From the NCBI GenBank assembly GCA_003142495.1, contig PLMM01000129.1, positions 11,749 through 36,084 of the forward strand: a DNA stretch of 24,336 bases, written 5' to 3'. The DNA comes from Gemmatimonadota bacterium. GTDB lineage: Bacteria > Gemmatimonadota > Gemmatimonadetes > Gemmatimonadales > Gemmatimonadaceae. Both the position numbers and the translations under genes were made by a program. The notes beneath the pieces were generated by a model that saw only the letters and a program-made list of their open reading frames with translations, was not told the DNA's origin and made no database searches. Of the stretch, positions 17,186 through 23,073 are shown piece by piece. Numbering within the stretch: the stretch's first letter is position 1; each line of letters starts with the position of its first letter.

Positions 17186-17587
17186 CTACGCGCCCGTCCG
17201 AGCTCCGTGTCGCGCGATGATCACGCTCTTGATTCCACCCCGAACGTTGAAGTCGCCGATCACCTCCATCCACCGCGGCTGCACCGCGGCCGCGAGATCG
17301 TCGAGAATCCGGTTCACCGCGCGCTCGTAGAAAATGCCGTCGTTGCGGAAGCTCCACAGGTAGAGCTTGAGCGACTTGAGCTCCACGCACTCCACATCCG
17401 GCACGTACGCAATCCGAATCACACCGAAGTCCGGCGCGCCACCCTTCAGCAGCGCGAGCTCCGCCGCGTCACTCTCGATGCCGCCGAGTGGACACATCGA
17501 TGTGAACTCGTTGCAATCGAGGCGGATCTCGTAGTCGCGTCCCGGATACGGATTCGGAAACGTCTCGAGCAGCTCGGCAGCCGGCAT
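17186..17587 (-). CDS. queF: NADPH-dependent preQ0 reductase (7-cyano-7-deazaguanine reductase), variant
   Basis: QueF reduces the nitrile of preQ0 to the aminomethyl of preQ1 in queuosine biosynthesis. The 133-residue protein is of the short, unimodular type. It has LETFPNPYPGRDYEI at the start, the thioimide-forming Cys32 in EFTSMCP, VELKSLKLYLWSFRN (69-83) and the substrate-binding Glu88 in FYE (usually FHE), then NRILDDL and GDFNVRGG. The stretch after the Cys is unusual: the canonical CPVTGQPDF is replaced by CPLGG, then 14 additional residues, then APDF, so the catalytic Asp is Asp53, 21 positions from the Cys instead of 7. I chose the ATG at 17585-17587; the open frame reaches further upstream but overlaps queD. 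A GGAG lies 11 nt upstream. It is the last gene of the que operon. Confidence 0.9.
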   Translation of the reverse strand: MPAAELLETFPNPYPGRDYEIRLDCNEFTSMCPLGGIESDAAELALLKGGAPDFGVIRIAYVPDVECVELKSLKLYLWSFRNDGIFYERAVNRILDDLAAAVQPRWMEVIGDFNVRGGIKSVIIARHGARTGA

Positions 17588-17612
17588 TATCGTTTGCACT
17601 CCGCTTGGAAGA

Positions 17613-17978
17613 TCATCGGCCTCGCGGCCCCCTGTACACGCATCCCGACGTCGTCGTCTCGCGGACGACGACCTTCGACAGTCCACGCAGCGCGCCCGAC
17701 ACGCGATCCCAGATCCAGATCGCGAGATTCTCACTCGTCGGATTCGACAGCCCCTCGATGTCGTTGAGCAGTCGATGATCGAGCTGATCGCGCAGCGGAC
17801 GAAACGCCTCCGCGATGTCCGCGAAGTCGATCACCCAGCCGCTCCGTCCGCCGACGAAGCCACTCACCCACAGCTCGATCACGAACGAGTGCCCGTGCAC
17901 CCGCGCGCACTGGTGATCCTCCGGCACGTTCGGCAGCTGATGCGCCGCCTCGATGCTGAAGCTCTTGAACACCTCCAT
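17613..17978 (-). CDS. queD: 6-carboxy-5,6,7,8-tetrahydropterin synthase
   Basis: QueD converts 7,8-dihydroneopterin triphosphate to 6-carboxytetrahydropterin, the second step towards preQ0. The 121-residue protein has the zinc ligands His13 (EAAHQL), His28 and His30 (VHGHSF), the catalytic Cys24 (QCARVHGH), the Asp67-His68 pair (LDHRLLND), PTSEN (80-84) and Glu107 (VVRET). The spacing matches the 6-pyruvoyl-tetrahydropterin synthase fold, and the C-xxx-HGH pattern marks QueD rather than the eukaryotic-type PTPS. The ATG at 17976-17978 starts at the family N-terminus (MEVFKSFSIEAAHQL); the longer frame overlaps queE and is not protein-like. It lies 56 bp after queE and 25 bp before queF. Confidence 0.95.
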   Translation of the reverse strand: MEVFKSFSIEAAHQLPNVPEDHQCARVHGHSFVIELWVSGFVGGRSGWVIDFADIAEAFRPLRDQLDHRLLNDIEGLSNPTSENLAIWIWDRVSGALRGLSKVVVRETTTSGCVYRGPRGR

Positions 17979-18034
17979 CTCCGCACCGCGTTCCTCGTTC
18001 AGGCCACCGCGCGTTCCCTCCAATCCACTATCGA

Positions 18035-18676
18035 TCACGGGATCCCCAGCAGCTTGTGCGTCTGGATGCTCAGCCGCCACTGCGGATGAGACAGACAATA
18101 GGTGAGCGCGAGCTCCGTATTGCGCTCGCGATCGGGGCCGTCCATCGGCTGCAGAAAGAATTGCTCGAAGTCGAGCTCCGCGAACTGCTCCGGCTCGCCG
18201 CCGATTTGCGGATACACGAGCTTGAGCTCATTGCCGCTCGTCAGCACGAGCAGTGCGCCAACCTTCGGGCTCACGCAAATCCAGTCGATACCGGCGGGCG
18301 GCGCTTGCGTGCCATTCGTTTCCACCGCGATCTCGAAGCCCTGCGCGTGCAGCGCGGTCACGATTTCGTCGTCCATCTGCAGTAGCGGCTCGCCGCCCGT
18401 GCACACCACGAGCTTCCGCGCGCGCGCCGAGACGTTCGCCGGCCACTTCTCCGCCACCGCGCGCGCGAGCAGCTCGGCCGTGGCGAACTTCCCGCCACCC
18501 GGTCCATCGACACCCACGAAGTCCGTGTCGCAGAACTGGCAGGTTGCGTGCGCGCGATCTGCCTCGTGTCCCGTCCACAGGTTGCACCCCGCGAAGCGAC
18601 AGAACACGGCTGGCCTTCCGGTGTTCGCGCCCTCGCCCTGCAGCGTGAAGAAGATCTCCTTCACCGCGTACGTCAT
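18035..18676 (-). CDS. queE: 7-carboxy-7-deazaguanine synthase (radical SAM)
   Basis: QueE is the radical SAM enzyme that contracts 6-carboxytetrahydropterin to 7-carboxy-7-deazaguanine. The 213-residue protein begins [20 protein letters not shown], a family signature. The cluster-binding cysteines are Cys31, Cys46 and Cys49, a C-x14-C-x2-C spacing instead of the standard C-x3-C-x2-C; this longer form is known from Burkholderia-type QueE. TGGEP (94-98) and VETNGT (118-123) are SAM-binding motifs. The ATG at 18674-18676 overlaps the queC stop as ATGA, so it is translationally coupled; the upstream extension of the frame lies within queC. Confidence 0.95.
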   Translation of the reverse strand: MTYAVKEIFFTLQGEGANTGRPAVFCRFAGCNLWTGHEADRAHATCQFCDTDFVGVDGPGGGKFATAELLARAVAEKWPANVSARARKLVVCTGGEPLLQMDDEIVTALHAQGFEIAVETNGTQAPPAGIDWICVSPKVGALLVLTSGNELKLVYPQIGGEPEQFAELDFEQFFLQPMDGPDRERNTELALTYCLSHPQWRLSIQTHKLLGIP

Positions 18677-19371
18677 GTCGCCGCCCGCGCGCAGTAGCGC
18701 ACCGGATCCGTCAATCCCGCCTCGAGGAAGCCACGAAGTCGCAGCTGGCACGAATCGCAGAGCCCGCAGGACGCGCCGCCCACATCCGGATCGTAGCACG
18801 AGAGTGTCGCCGAATAATCGACGCCGAGCTTCGTGCCGCGCGTGATGATCTCGCCCTTCGTCTGATGCATGAGCGGCGTGTGGATCGTGAGATGACGTCC
18901 CTCGACACCAGCCTTGGTCGCGAGATTCGCCATCTGCTCGAACGCCTCGATGTACTCGGGGCGGCAGTCGGGGTATCCGCTGTAGTCGAGCGCATTCACG
19001 CCCAGGTAGATGTTGTCCGCCATGCTCACCTCGGCCAGCGCCACCGCGTACGACAGAAATATCGTGTTGCGCGCGGGGACATAGGTGATCGGGATGCCGT
19101 GCGAGATCTCGTTCGGGGAGCGGCCCTTCGGCACGGCGATCTCACTCGTCAGCGCGGATGCGCCGAAGACGCGAAGGTCGATATCGACGATGACGTGTCG
19201 AAGCACGCCGGCACTGCGCGCCATTGTCTGCGCGGCGATGATCTCGACAACGTGGCGCTGCCCGTAGCGAAAGCTGAGGGCTATTACCTCGAAGCCCTCG
19301 CTGCGCGCGATCGCGAGCACGGTCGCCGAATCGAGACCGCCGCTCAGAAGTACGACGGCGGTTCGCGTCAT
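18673..19371 (-). CDS. queC: 7-cyano-7-deazaguanine (preQ0) synthase
   Basis: QueC uses ATP and ammonia to turn 7-carboxy-7-deazaguanine into preQ0. The 232-residue protein has the PP-loop SGGLDSAT (10-17), the conserved FRYGQRH and VPARNT segments, [18 protein letters not shown] and a zinc site made of Cys192, Cys202, Cys205 and Cys208 ([17 protein letters not shown]). Its length is normal for the family. AGGTGAG lies about 9 nt before the ATG at 19369-19371. It is the first que gene. The DUF2380 gene ends 42 bp upstream, so the que genes may be read through from it; no separate promoter is obvious in that gap. Confidence 0.96.
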   Translation of the reverse strand: MTRTAVVLLSGGLDSATVLAIARSEGFEVIALSFRYGQRHVVEIIAAQTMARSAGVLRHVIVDIDLRVFGASALTSEIAVPKGRSPNEISHGIPITYVPARNTIFLSYAVALAEVSMADNIYLGVNALDYSGYPDCRPEYIEAFEQMANLATKAGVEGRHLTIHTPLMHQTKGEIITRGTKLGVDYSATLSCYDPDVGGASCGLCDSCQLRLRGFLEAGLTDPVRYCARAAT

Positions 19372-19413
19372 GTACTTTCGCTCACCTCGCGCTGCGGTAA
19401 GCGCGCGCGAATC

Positions 19414-19998
19414 TCATTGGACGACCGCGCTATCTGGTGCGGTCACCCTTTTTGCCACGCGACGCGCGAACACTTCGGCCCCTTTCGGCACCATGTCCGC
19501 CGCGATCCCCTTGAGCTCGTACGAATCGTCGAGCACGAGCTTCCCACTCGCGACGTTTATCAGCTCGCCACTGAAGATCCAGATCAAGTCGCTCGTCTTG
19601 CTGATCTTCCCCATCACTACCCAGTCGGCGCCGAGCTCCTTGCCCACGTCGCGCGCACACGCGACGACGACATTGCAGGGAACGTCCTGCACGAGCGCCG
19701 TCGCCTTCGGCCCGGACGCGGTTTTTGCGACGGTCAGCGAATCGACGAAGGTGATGTTCGGCTTGCCGGTGAGTCCCGCGCGCATGACGCTGGTGGCCGT
19801 CATGGCCATGGCGGAGTCGTTCGGCAGCAAGTCGTTGGCGCGCTTTCCGTAGAACGCGAGATCGAGCATCACGACTTTCACTTGCGCTTTCGTGGACGTG
19901 CTGCCGGATTGGGCTCCGACACCAGGCACGGCGATCGTCAGCGCGGCGGCTCCCACTGCGAGCCAGCGCGAGGTCGAAAGTGCAATGCTTTTTGGCAT
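19414..19998 (-). CDS. Secreted DUF2380-family protein
   Basis: This 194-residue exported protein has a signal peptide (about 1-29, ending VPGVGA before Gln30). The mature part resembles DUF2380, a family of unknown function related in fold style to TolB N-terminal and CsgG-like proteins: VKVVMLDLAFYG, LGADWVVMGKISKTSDLIWI and FSGELINVASGKLVLDDSYE, then a C-terminal helix FARRVAKRV. Two cysteines (in PCNVVVACARDVG) could form a disulfide. No Shine-Dalgarno precedes the ATG; TAGCTT lies 5 nt upstream of it. It follows the EreA/ChaN-like gene by 69 bp and precedes queC by 42 bp on the same strand. Confidence 0.78.
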   Translation of the reverse strand: MPKSIALSTSRWLAVGAAALTIAVPGVGAQSGSTSTKAQVKVVMLDLAFYGKRANDLLPNDSAMAMTATSVMRAGLTGKPNITFVDSLTVAKTASGPKATALVQDVPCNVVVACARDVGKELGADWVVMGKISKTSDLIWIFSGELINVASGKLVLDDSYELKGIAADMVPKGAEVFARRVAKRVTAPDSAVVQ

Positions 19999-20067
19999 GT
20001 CGAAAGCTACCCACGACCGGAGACCGGTTCCAGCCGATTCGAGAGTTCGCGGCGAGTGGTCGAAAGG

Positions 20068-21393
20068 TTAGAAAAGCAGCGTCGAGGCGTGCGCGTGGGG
20101 GGCGATGACGATGGCGTCGAAGGATAGAAATGCTCGCTTCAACGGCGCCGGGAGGGCGGGAAGCTTGCCATCGTGCGCCATCGCCCGGACCGGCCTCAGA
20201 TCGATGAACGTCCAGCTGTCGTCATTCCCGGCTGCAGAAGCAACGAACATTCGCATGTCCAGCGATACCAGCTGCGAGTCGGCGCCGGCAATGTCGTAAG
20301 CCTTTGCCTTGTCGGACTCGGAACTGCCAAAGGGGCGATACTCGTTCGTGGTGCCCTTGCCGGCCAGCAACATCATGTTGAACGAATGCGAACCGCTCGC
20401 GAGCGCAAACTCCGGAACGAACGTGCCGAGCTCGTAGGTATCCGTGAGGCTGGGCCCGCGGATCATGTGATTGCCGCCGAACTTGAACACGATCCTCGGC
20501 GCCCGCTCTCCGCGCGCAACTGCGGCGCGATACCACTCGACGAAGTGCCGTCGCATCAGCTCCGAGCGCTGCAAATTCGACGCGTAGTTTTCTCCGCGCG
20601 TGTACTTCTGATAAATCTCACGTGACACGGTGAGCTCGTGAAGAATCGCCGCAGCCTCGCTTCCCTCGCCCGCGTGGTAGTCGCGAACGAACTGCGCCAC
20701 GTTCGCATCCGTTGACGAGAAGATCCACAACAGCATCGGATTTCCTTGAGACATCGTGCGCTCATCTAGCGCTTTGGACTCCGTCGCATAGCGTCGCGCC
20801 AGCGCCCTGGACGCTGGGGTCGGGCCGATCTGTTCGAGGCGCTCGAAGTCGTCCGTCGGCGCAAAGATGAATTCCTGGTCGAGCCCCCACAGCACATCTG
20901 TCGTCTGGCGCACCGAGTGAACTACCGCCTGTAGCATCGCCGATTCTTCGCGCCAATTGAAAAATGGAATGCTGAAGGATGTGTGTGCTCGCAGGAAACC
21001 CTCCACACGCCGTTGGGGCGCTGTGTCCCGCATCATTCCTTCGAGGCTGCGGGCGCCGATGGGACCGACCTCGATCGCGAGATGTCGATACCCAGCAGGA
21101 CGCGCCGCATTGAAGAGCGCACCGACAAACGCGGGGGCTTCTTGCATCCCATGATCCTCGCCAACCATTAGGAACTGGTTCTCGCGGGCGATGCGCGTCA
21201 GGGAATCCGCGCCTGCGCCGTGCAACTCGCCGTTGGAGACAGTGAAGGAGGTGGAGTGCGCCCGAAGCGCGGCGATCACACGATCGTTCGCTGCGGTGGG
21301 CGCGGCCGAGTCGGCGGGTTGCTGTGCCGGCGTGGCGTGAGCGGTTGACGCGAGAAGGGCGGCTGTCGCCACCGTCGTAACAACTGGTCTCAT
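20068..21393 (-). CDS. Secreted EreA/ChaN-like protein of unknown substrate
   Basis: This 441-residue protein has a signal peptide (about 1-20, ATAALLASTAHA). The mature part matches the erythromycin-esterase/ChaN-like/TIKI superfamily pattern: FLMVGEDHGMQEAPAFVGAL (74-93) with Glu79, His81 and Glu85, then LAIEVGP (105-111), and a late histidine in FKFGGNHMIRG. True EreA enzymes have E-x-x-H; here the spacing is E-x-H, as in ChaN/TraB-like members, so macrolide esterase activity should not be assumed. The start is the ATG at 21391-21393; a further in-frame ATG (21426) adds 11 residues before the signal peptide. It is divergent from the DUF4342 gene and followed by DUF2380 and the que genes. 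Confidence 0.72.
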   Translation of the reverse strand: MRPVVTTVATAALLASTAHATPAQQPADSAAPTAANDRVIAALRAHSTSFTVSNGELHGAGADSLTRIARENQFLMVGEDHGMQEAPAFVGALFNAARPAGYRHLAIEVGPIGARSLEGMMRDTAPQRRVEGFLRAHTSFSIPFFNWREESAMLQAVVHSVRQTTDVLWGLDQEFIFAPTDDFERLEQIGPTPASRALARRYATESKALDERTMSQGNPMLLWIFSSTDANVAQFVRDYHAGEGSEAAAILHELTVSREIYQKYTRGENYASNLQRSELMRRHFVEWYRAAVARGERAPRIVFKFGGNHMIRGPSLTDTYELGTFVPEFALASGSHSFNMMLLAGKGTTNEYRPFGSSESDKAKAYDIAGADSQLVSLDMRMFVASAAGNDDSWTFIDLRPVRAMAHDGKLPALPAPLKRAFLSFDAIVIAPHAHASTLLF

Positions 21394-21498
21394 GTGTGCG
21401 TAGTACGATACGTAAGACCGGAACATTCGTGATTCACCTGGATGCGCGGTGTCGGCAAGCTTGCTGCATTGCGTCGAAGCACAACCCCGGAGGATACA

Positions 21499-21744
21499 AT
21501 GGCGTCAGAAGAGTACAAGATCGAGGGCAAGGACCTGCTCTCGCGCGTGAAGGAGATCGTGCACGAGGGGAACGTGCGCCGGATCATCATCAAGAACGAG
21601 GCGGGGCACTCGCTGCTCGAGATTCCGCTGAGCATCGGCGTGGTGGGAGTGGTCCTTCTGCCGGTGTGGGTCGCAATCGGTGCGATCGCGGCGCTCACCG
21701 CACACTACACGCTGGTGGTGGAGAAAGACACTCCGCCGGCGTGA
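21499..21744 (+). CDS. DUF4342-family small membrane protein
   Basis: This 81-residue protein has a charged N-terminal half (EEYKIEGKDLLSRVKEIVHE, then GNVRRIIIKNEAGHSLLEIP) and one hydrophobic segment (about 45-69). This is the full DUF4342 pattern; the function is unknown. CGGAGG at 21489-21494 sits 4 nt before the ATG, which is why I chose it over the upstream in-frame ATG at 21442. Its stop lies in the loop of a hairpin (21732-21752). Confidence 0.88.
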   Translation: MASEEYKIEGKDLLSRVKEIVHEGNVRRIIIKNEAGHSLLEIPLSIGVVGVVLLPVWVAIGAIAALTAHYTLVVEKDTPPA

Positions 21745-21781
21745 CCGGCGGAACGTCTCGCGGCGCGGCTGTTAGCGCCGC
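21732..21781. terminator. Paired hairpins between convergent genes
   Basis: Hairpin 1 is TCCGCCGG (21732-21739) with CCGGCGGA (21745-21752), an 8-bp perfect stem whose 5-nt loop contains the TGA of the DUF4342 gene. Hairpin 2 is GCGGCGC (21760-21766) with GCGCCGC (21775-21781), a 7-bp perfect stem whose 8-nt loop contains the stop of the Bax-inhibitor gene on the other strand. No T-tract follows on either strand, so they could be bidirectional U-less terminators or mRNA 3'-end stabilisers. Confidence 0.45.
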
Positions 21782-22515
21782 CGTCCGCCAAAGACGATCG
21801 ACGCCCAGCGCAGCAGTTCGAGATAGAGCCACGCGAGGGTGACGAGCATGCCGAACGCCGCGTACCACTCCATCTGCTGTGGCGCGGAGCCGGCGTTGCG
21901 CTCGATCATGTCGAAGTTGAGCAGAAGATTCATCGCCGCGACGATCACGACCGCGGAGCTGAAGAGCAGCCCCGCCCATCCGAAGCCGAAGACGCCCGGC
22001 ATCGGAACGTGGAAGAAGCCGAGCACGATGGTGATCACATAGAAGAACATGATCCCGACCGTCGCGCCGATGATCACGCTGCGCAACTTGTCGGTGACTT
22101 TAATAATGCGCGTGGCGTAGAGCGCGAGCATCGCGAGTGCGACGCCGAACGTCAGCGCCACCGCGGTGACGGGAATGCCCTTGAAGCGCGAGTCGTAGAT
22201 GTACGAGATGCCGCCGAGCGCGATCCCCTCGAGCACCGCATACAGCGGCGCGGTGATCGGGGCGAGATTTGGTTTGAACGACGTGAGAAAGGCGACGACC
22301 AGCGCCGCGATCGCTCCGCCGAAGATGATTGCGCTGAGGTCGCGATTCGGAACCTGCAGAATCTCGTACCATGTGTACCCGGCGCTCGCGGCGGCCAGGA
22401 GTACCAGGGCGAACGACTTCCACGCGGAGCCCGCGATCGTCATGACGCCGGTGCCGCCTTCCGCACGCGCGCGAGCGATCGCCTTATCTGAAAATGCCGG
22501 ATTCGAGAATGCCAT
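21772..22515 (-). CDS. Bax inhibitor-1/YccA family membrane protein
   Basis: This 247-residue membrane protein has about seven hydrophobic helices from residue ~33 to the C-terminus. It matches the bacterial Bax1-I family (PF12811): a soluble N-terminus with NPAFSDKAI, then LAPITAPLYAVLEGIALGGI and the terminal FDMIERNAGSAPQQMEWYAAF followed by WLYLELLRW. Related proteins act as calcium-leak channels or modulators of membrane proteases; the role here is unknown. I chose the ATG at 22513-22515 because the sequence becomes protein-like only from MAFSNPAF; the frame runs on upstream to 22749. No Shine-Dalgarno is seen. It is divergent from a small secreted-protein gene. Confidence 0.92.
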   Translation of the reverse strand: MAFSNPAFSDKAIARARAEGGTGVMTIAGSAWKSFALVLLAAASAGYTWYEILQVPNRDLSAIIFGGAIAALVVAFLTSFKPNLAPITAPLYAVLEGIALGGISYIYDSRFKGIPVTAVALTFGVALAMLALYATRIIKVTDKLRSVIIGATVGIMFFYVITIVLGFFHVPMPGVFGFGWAGLLFSSAVVIVAAMNLLLNFDMIERNAGSAPQQMEWYAAFGMLVTLAWLYLELLRWASIVFGGRRR

Positions 22516-22643
22516 GTGTGTCGCTATGGATAGTTTGAGAGACGTACTGGTGCTACACTCGATGATACCCCGCACAACGCGGGATGGCACCGGCACGAAA
22601 CTTCGCTGGATGGCCCCCTCTGCGTAAGATCCCGGAGCATGAG

Positions 22644-22991
22644 ATGACCATGTCCTTCGCGTCCGCTCGGCTGGCCCTCGCTGCAGCCACGCTACTCGTG
22701 CTCGCGCCCGGCCCCCCGATCTACCCCGGCGCCAAGCGCGACACGCCACAGGCGCTCATCGAGAAGAGCACTGGAGTGGAGGCGTCCGCAACCTATGTCA
22801 CCGCCGATCCATTCGAACGGGTCGACTCGTTCTACCGGGCGCACGGCGCCGAAGATACGGGCGCGCGGCGCGTGTCCTCGAGCAGCAAGCGCGCGCTCTA
22901 CTACTTCGCGGACTCGAAGAGCGACGTCCTGATTCTCTGGCCGGCGAGCGGGTCGAGCGATCAGACGTCGATTGTGATCTCGAAGGAGTGA
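22644..22991 (+). CDS. Small secreted protein of unknown function
   Basis: This 115-residue protein has a signal peptide (about 1-23, with LALAAATLLVLAPG). The mature part begins with IYPGAKRD and continues with SATYVTADPFERVDSFYRAH (about residues 47-66), a YPGA-(...)-DPxxxVxxFYxxxG pattern that recurs in small bacterial exported or lipid-associated proteins but has no known function. The C-terminal part is Ser/Asp-rich, ending QTSIVISKE. The ATG at 22644 has GGAG 8 nt upstream; the ATG at 22650 is an alternative start. I do not recognise a named family. Confidence 0.7.
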   Translation: MTMSFASARLALAAATLLVLAPGPPIYPGAKRDTPQALIEKSTGVEASATYVTADPFERVDSFYRAHGAEDTGARRVSSSSKRALYYFADSKSDVLILWPASGSSDQTSIVISKE

Positions 22992-23049
22992 GCACGGATT
23001 CGACTACGTGCTCCGATTTTCCGACAATTCCCGCAACAAGATACGACGA

Positions 23050-23067
23050 CCCCCCCCCGAATATCTT
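23050..23067 (+). promoter_or_regulatory. C9 tract and possible leaderless -10 element before the decarboxylase
   Basis: A run of nine C (23050-23058) is followed by GAA and TATCTT (23062-23067), then TTTCTC and the ATG at 23074. No Shine-Dalgarno is present. A TAnnnT box 6 nt before an ATG is the usual layout of leaderless mRNAs. The C run would lie in the -35/-10 spacer, where slippage could change promoter strength. Confidence 0.35.
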
Positions 23068-23073
23068 TTTCTC

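Noticed and set aside
17588..17734. Longer N-termini for queF, queD (to 18098) and queE (to 18799)
   Set aside because: The extra residues lie inside the upstream gene in another frame, are Arg/Ala-rich and precede the known family N-termini.
20068..21393. Calling the EreA/ChaN-like protein a macrolide resistance esterase
   Set aside because: The motif spacing is E-x-H rather than E-x-x-H, and it has a signal peptide; only superfamily membership is supported.
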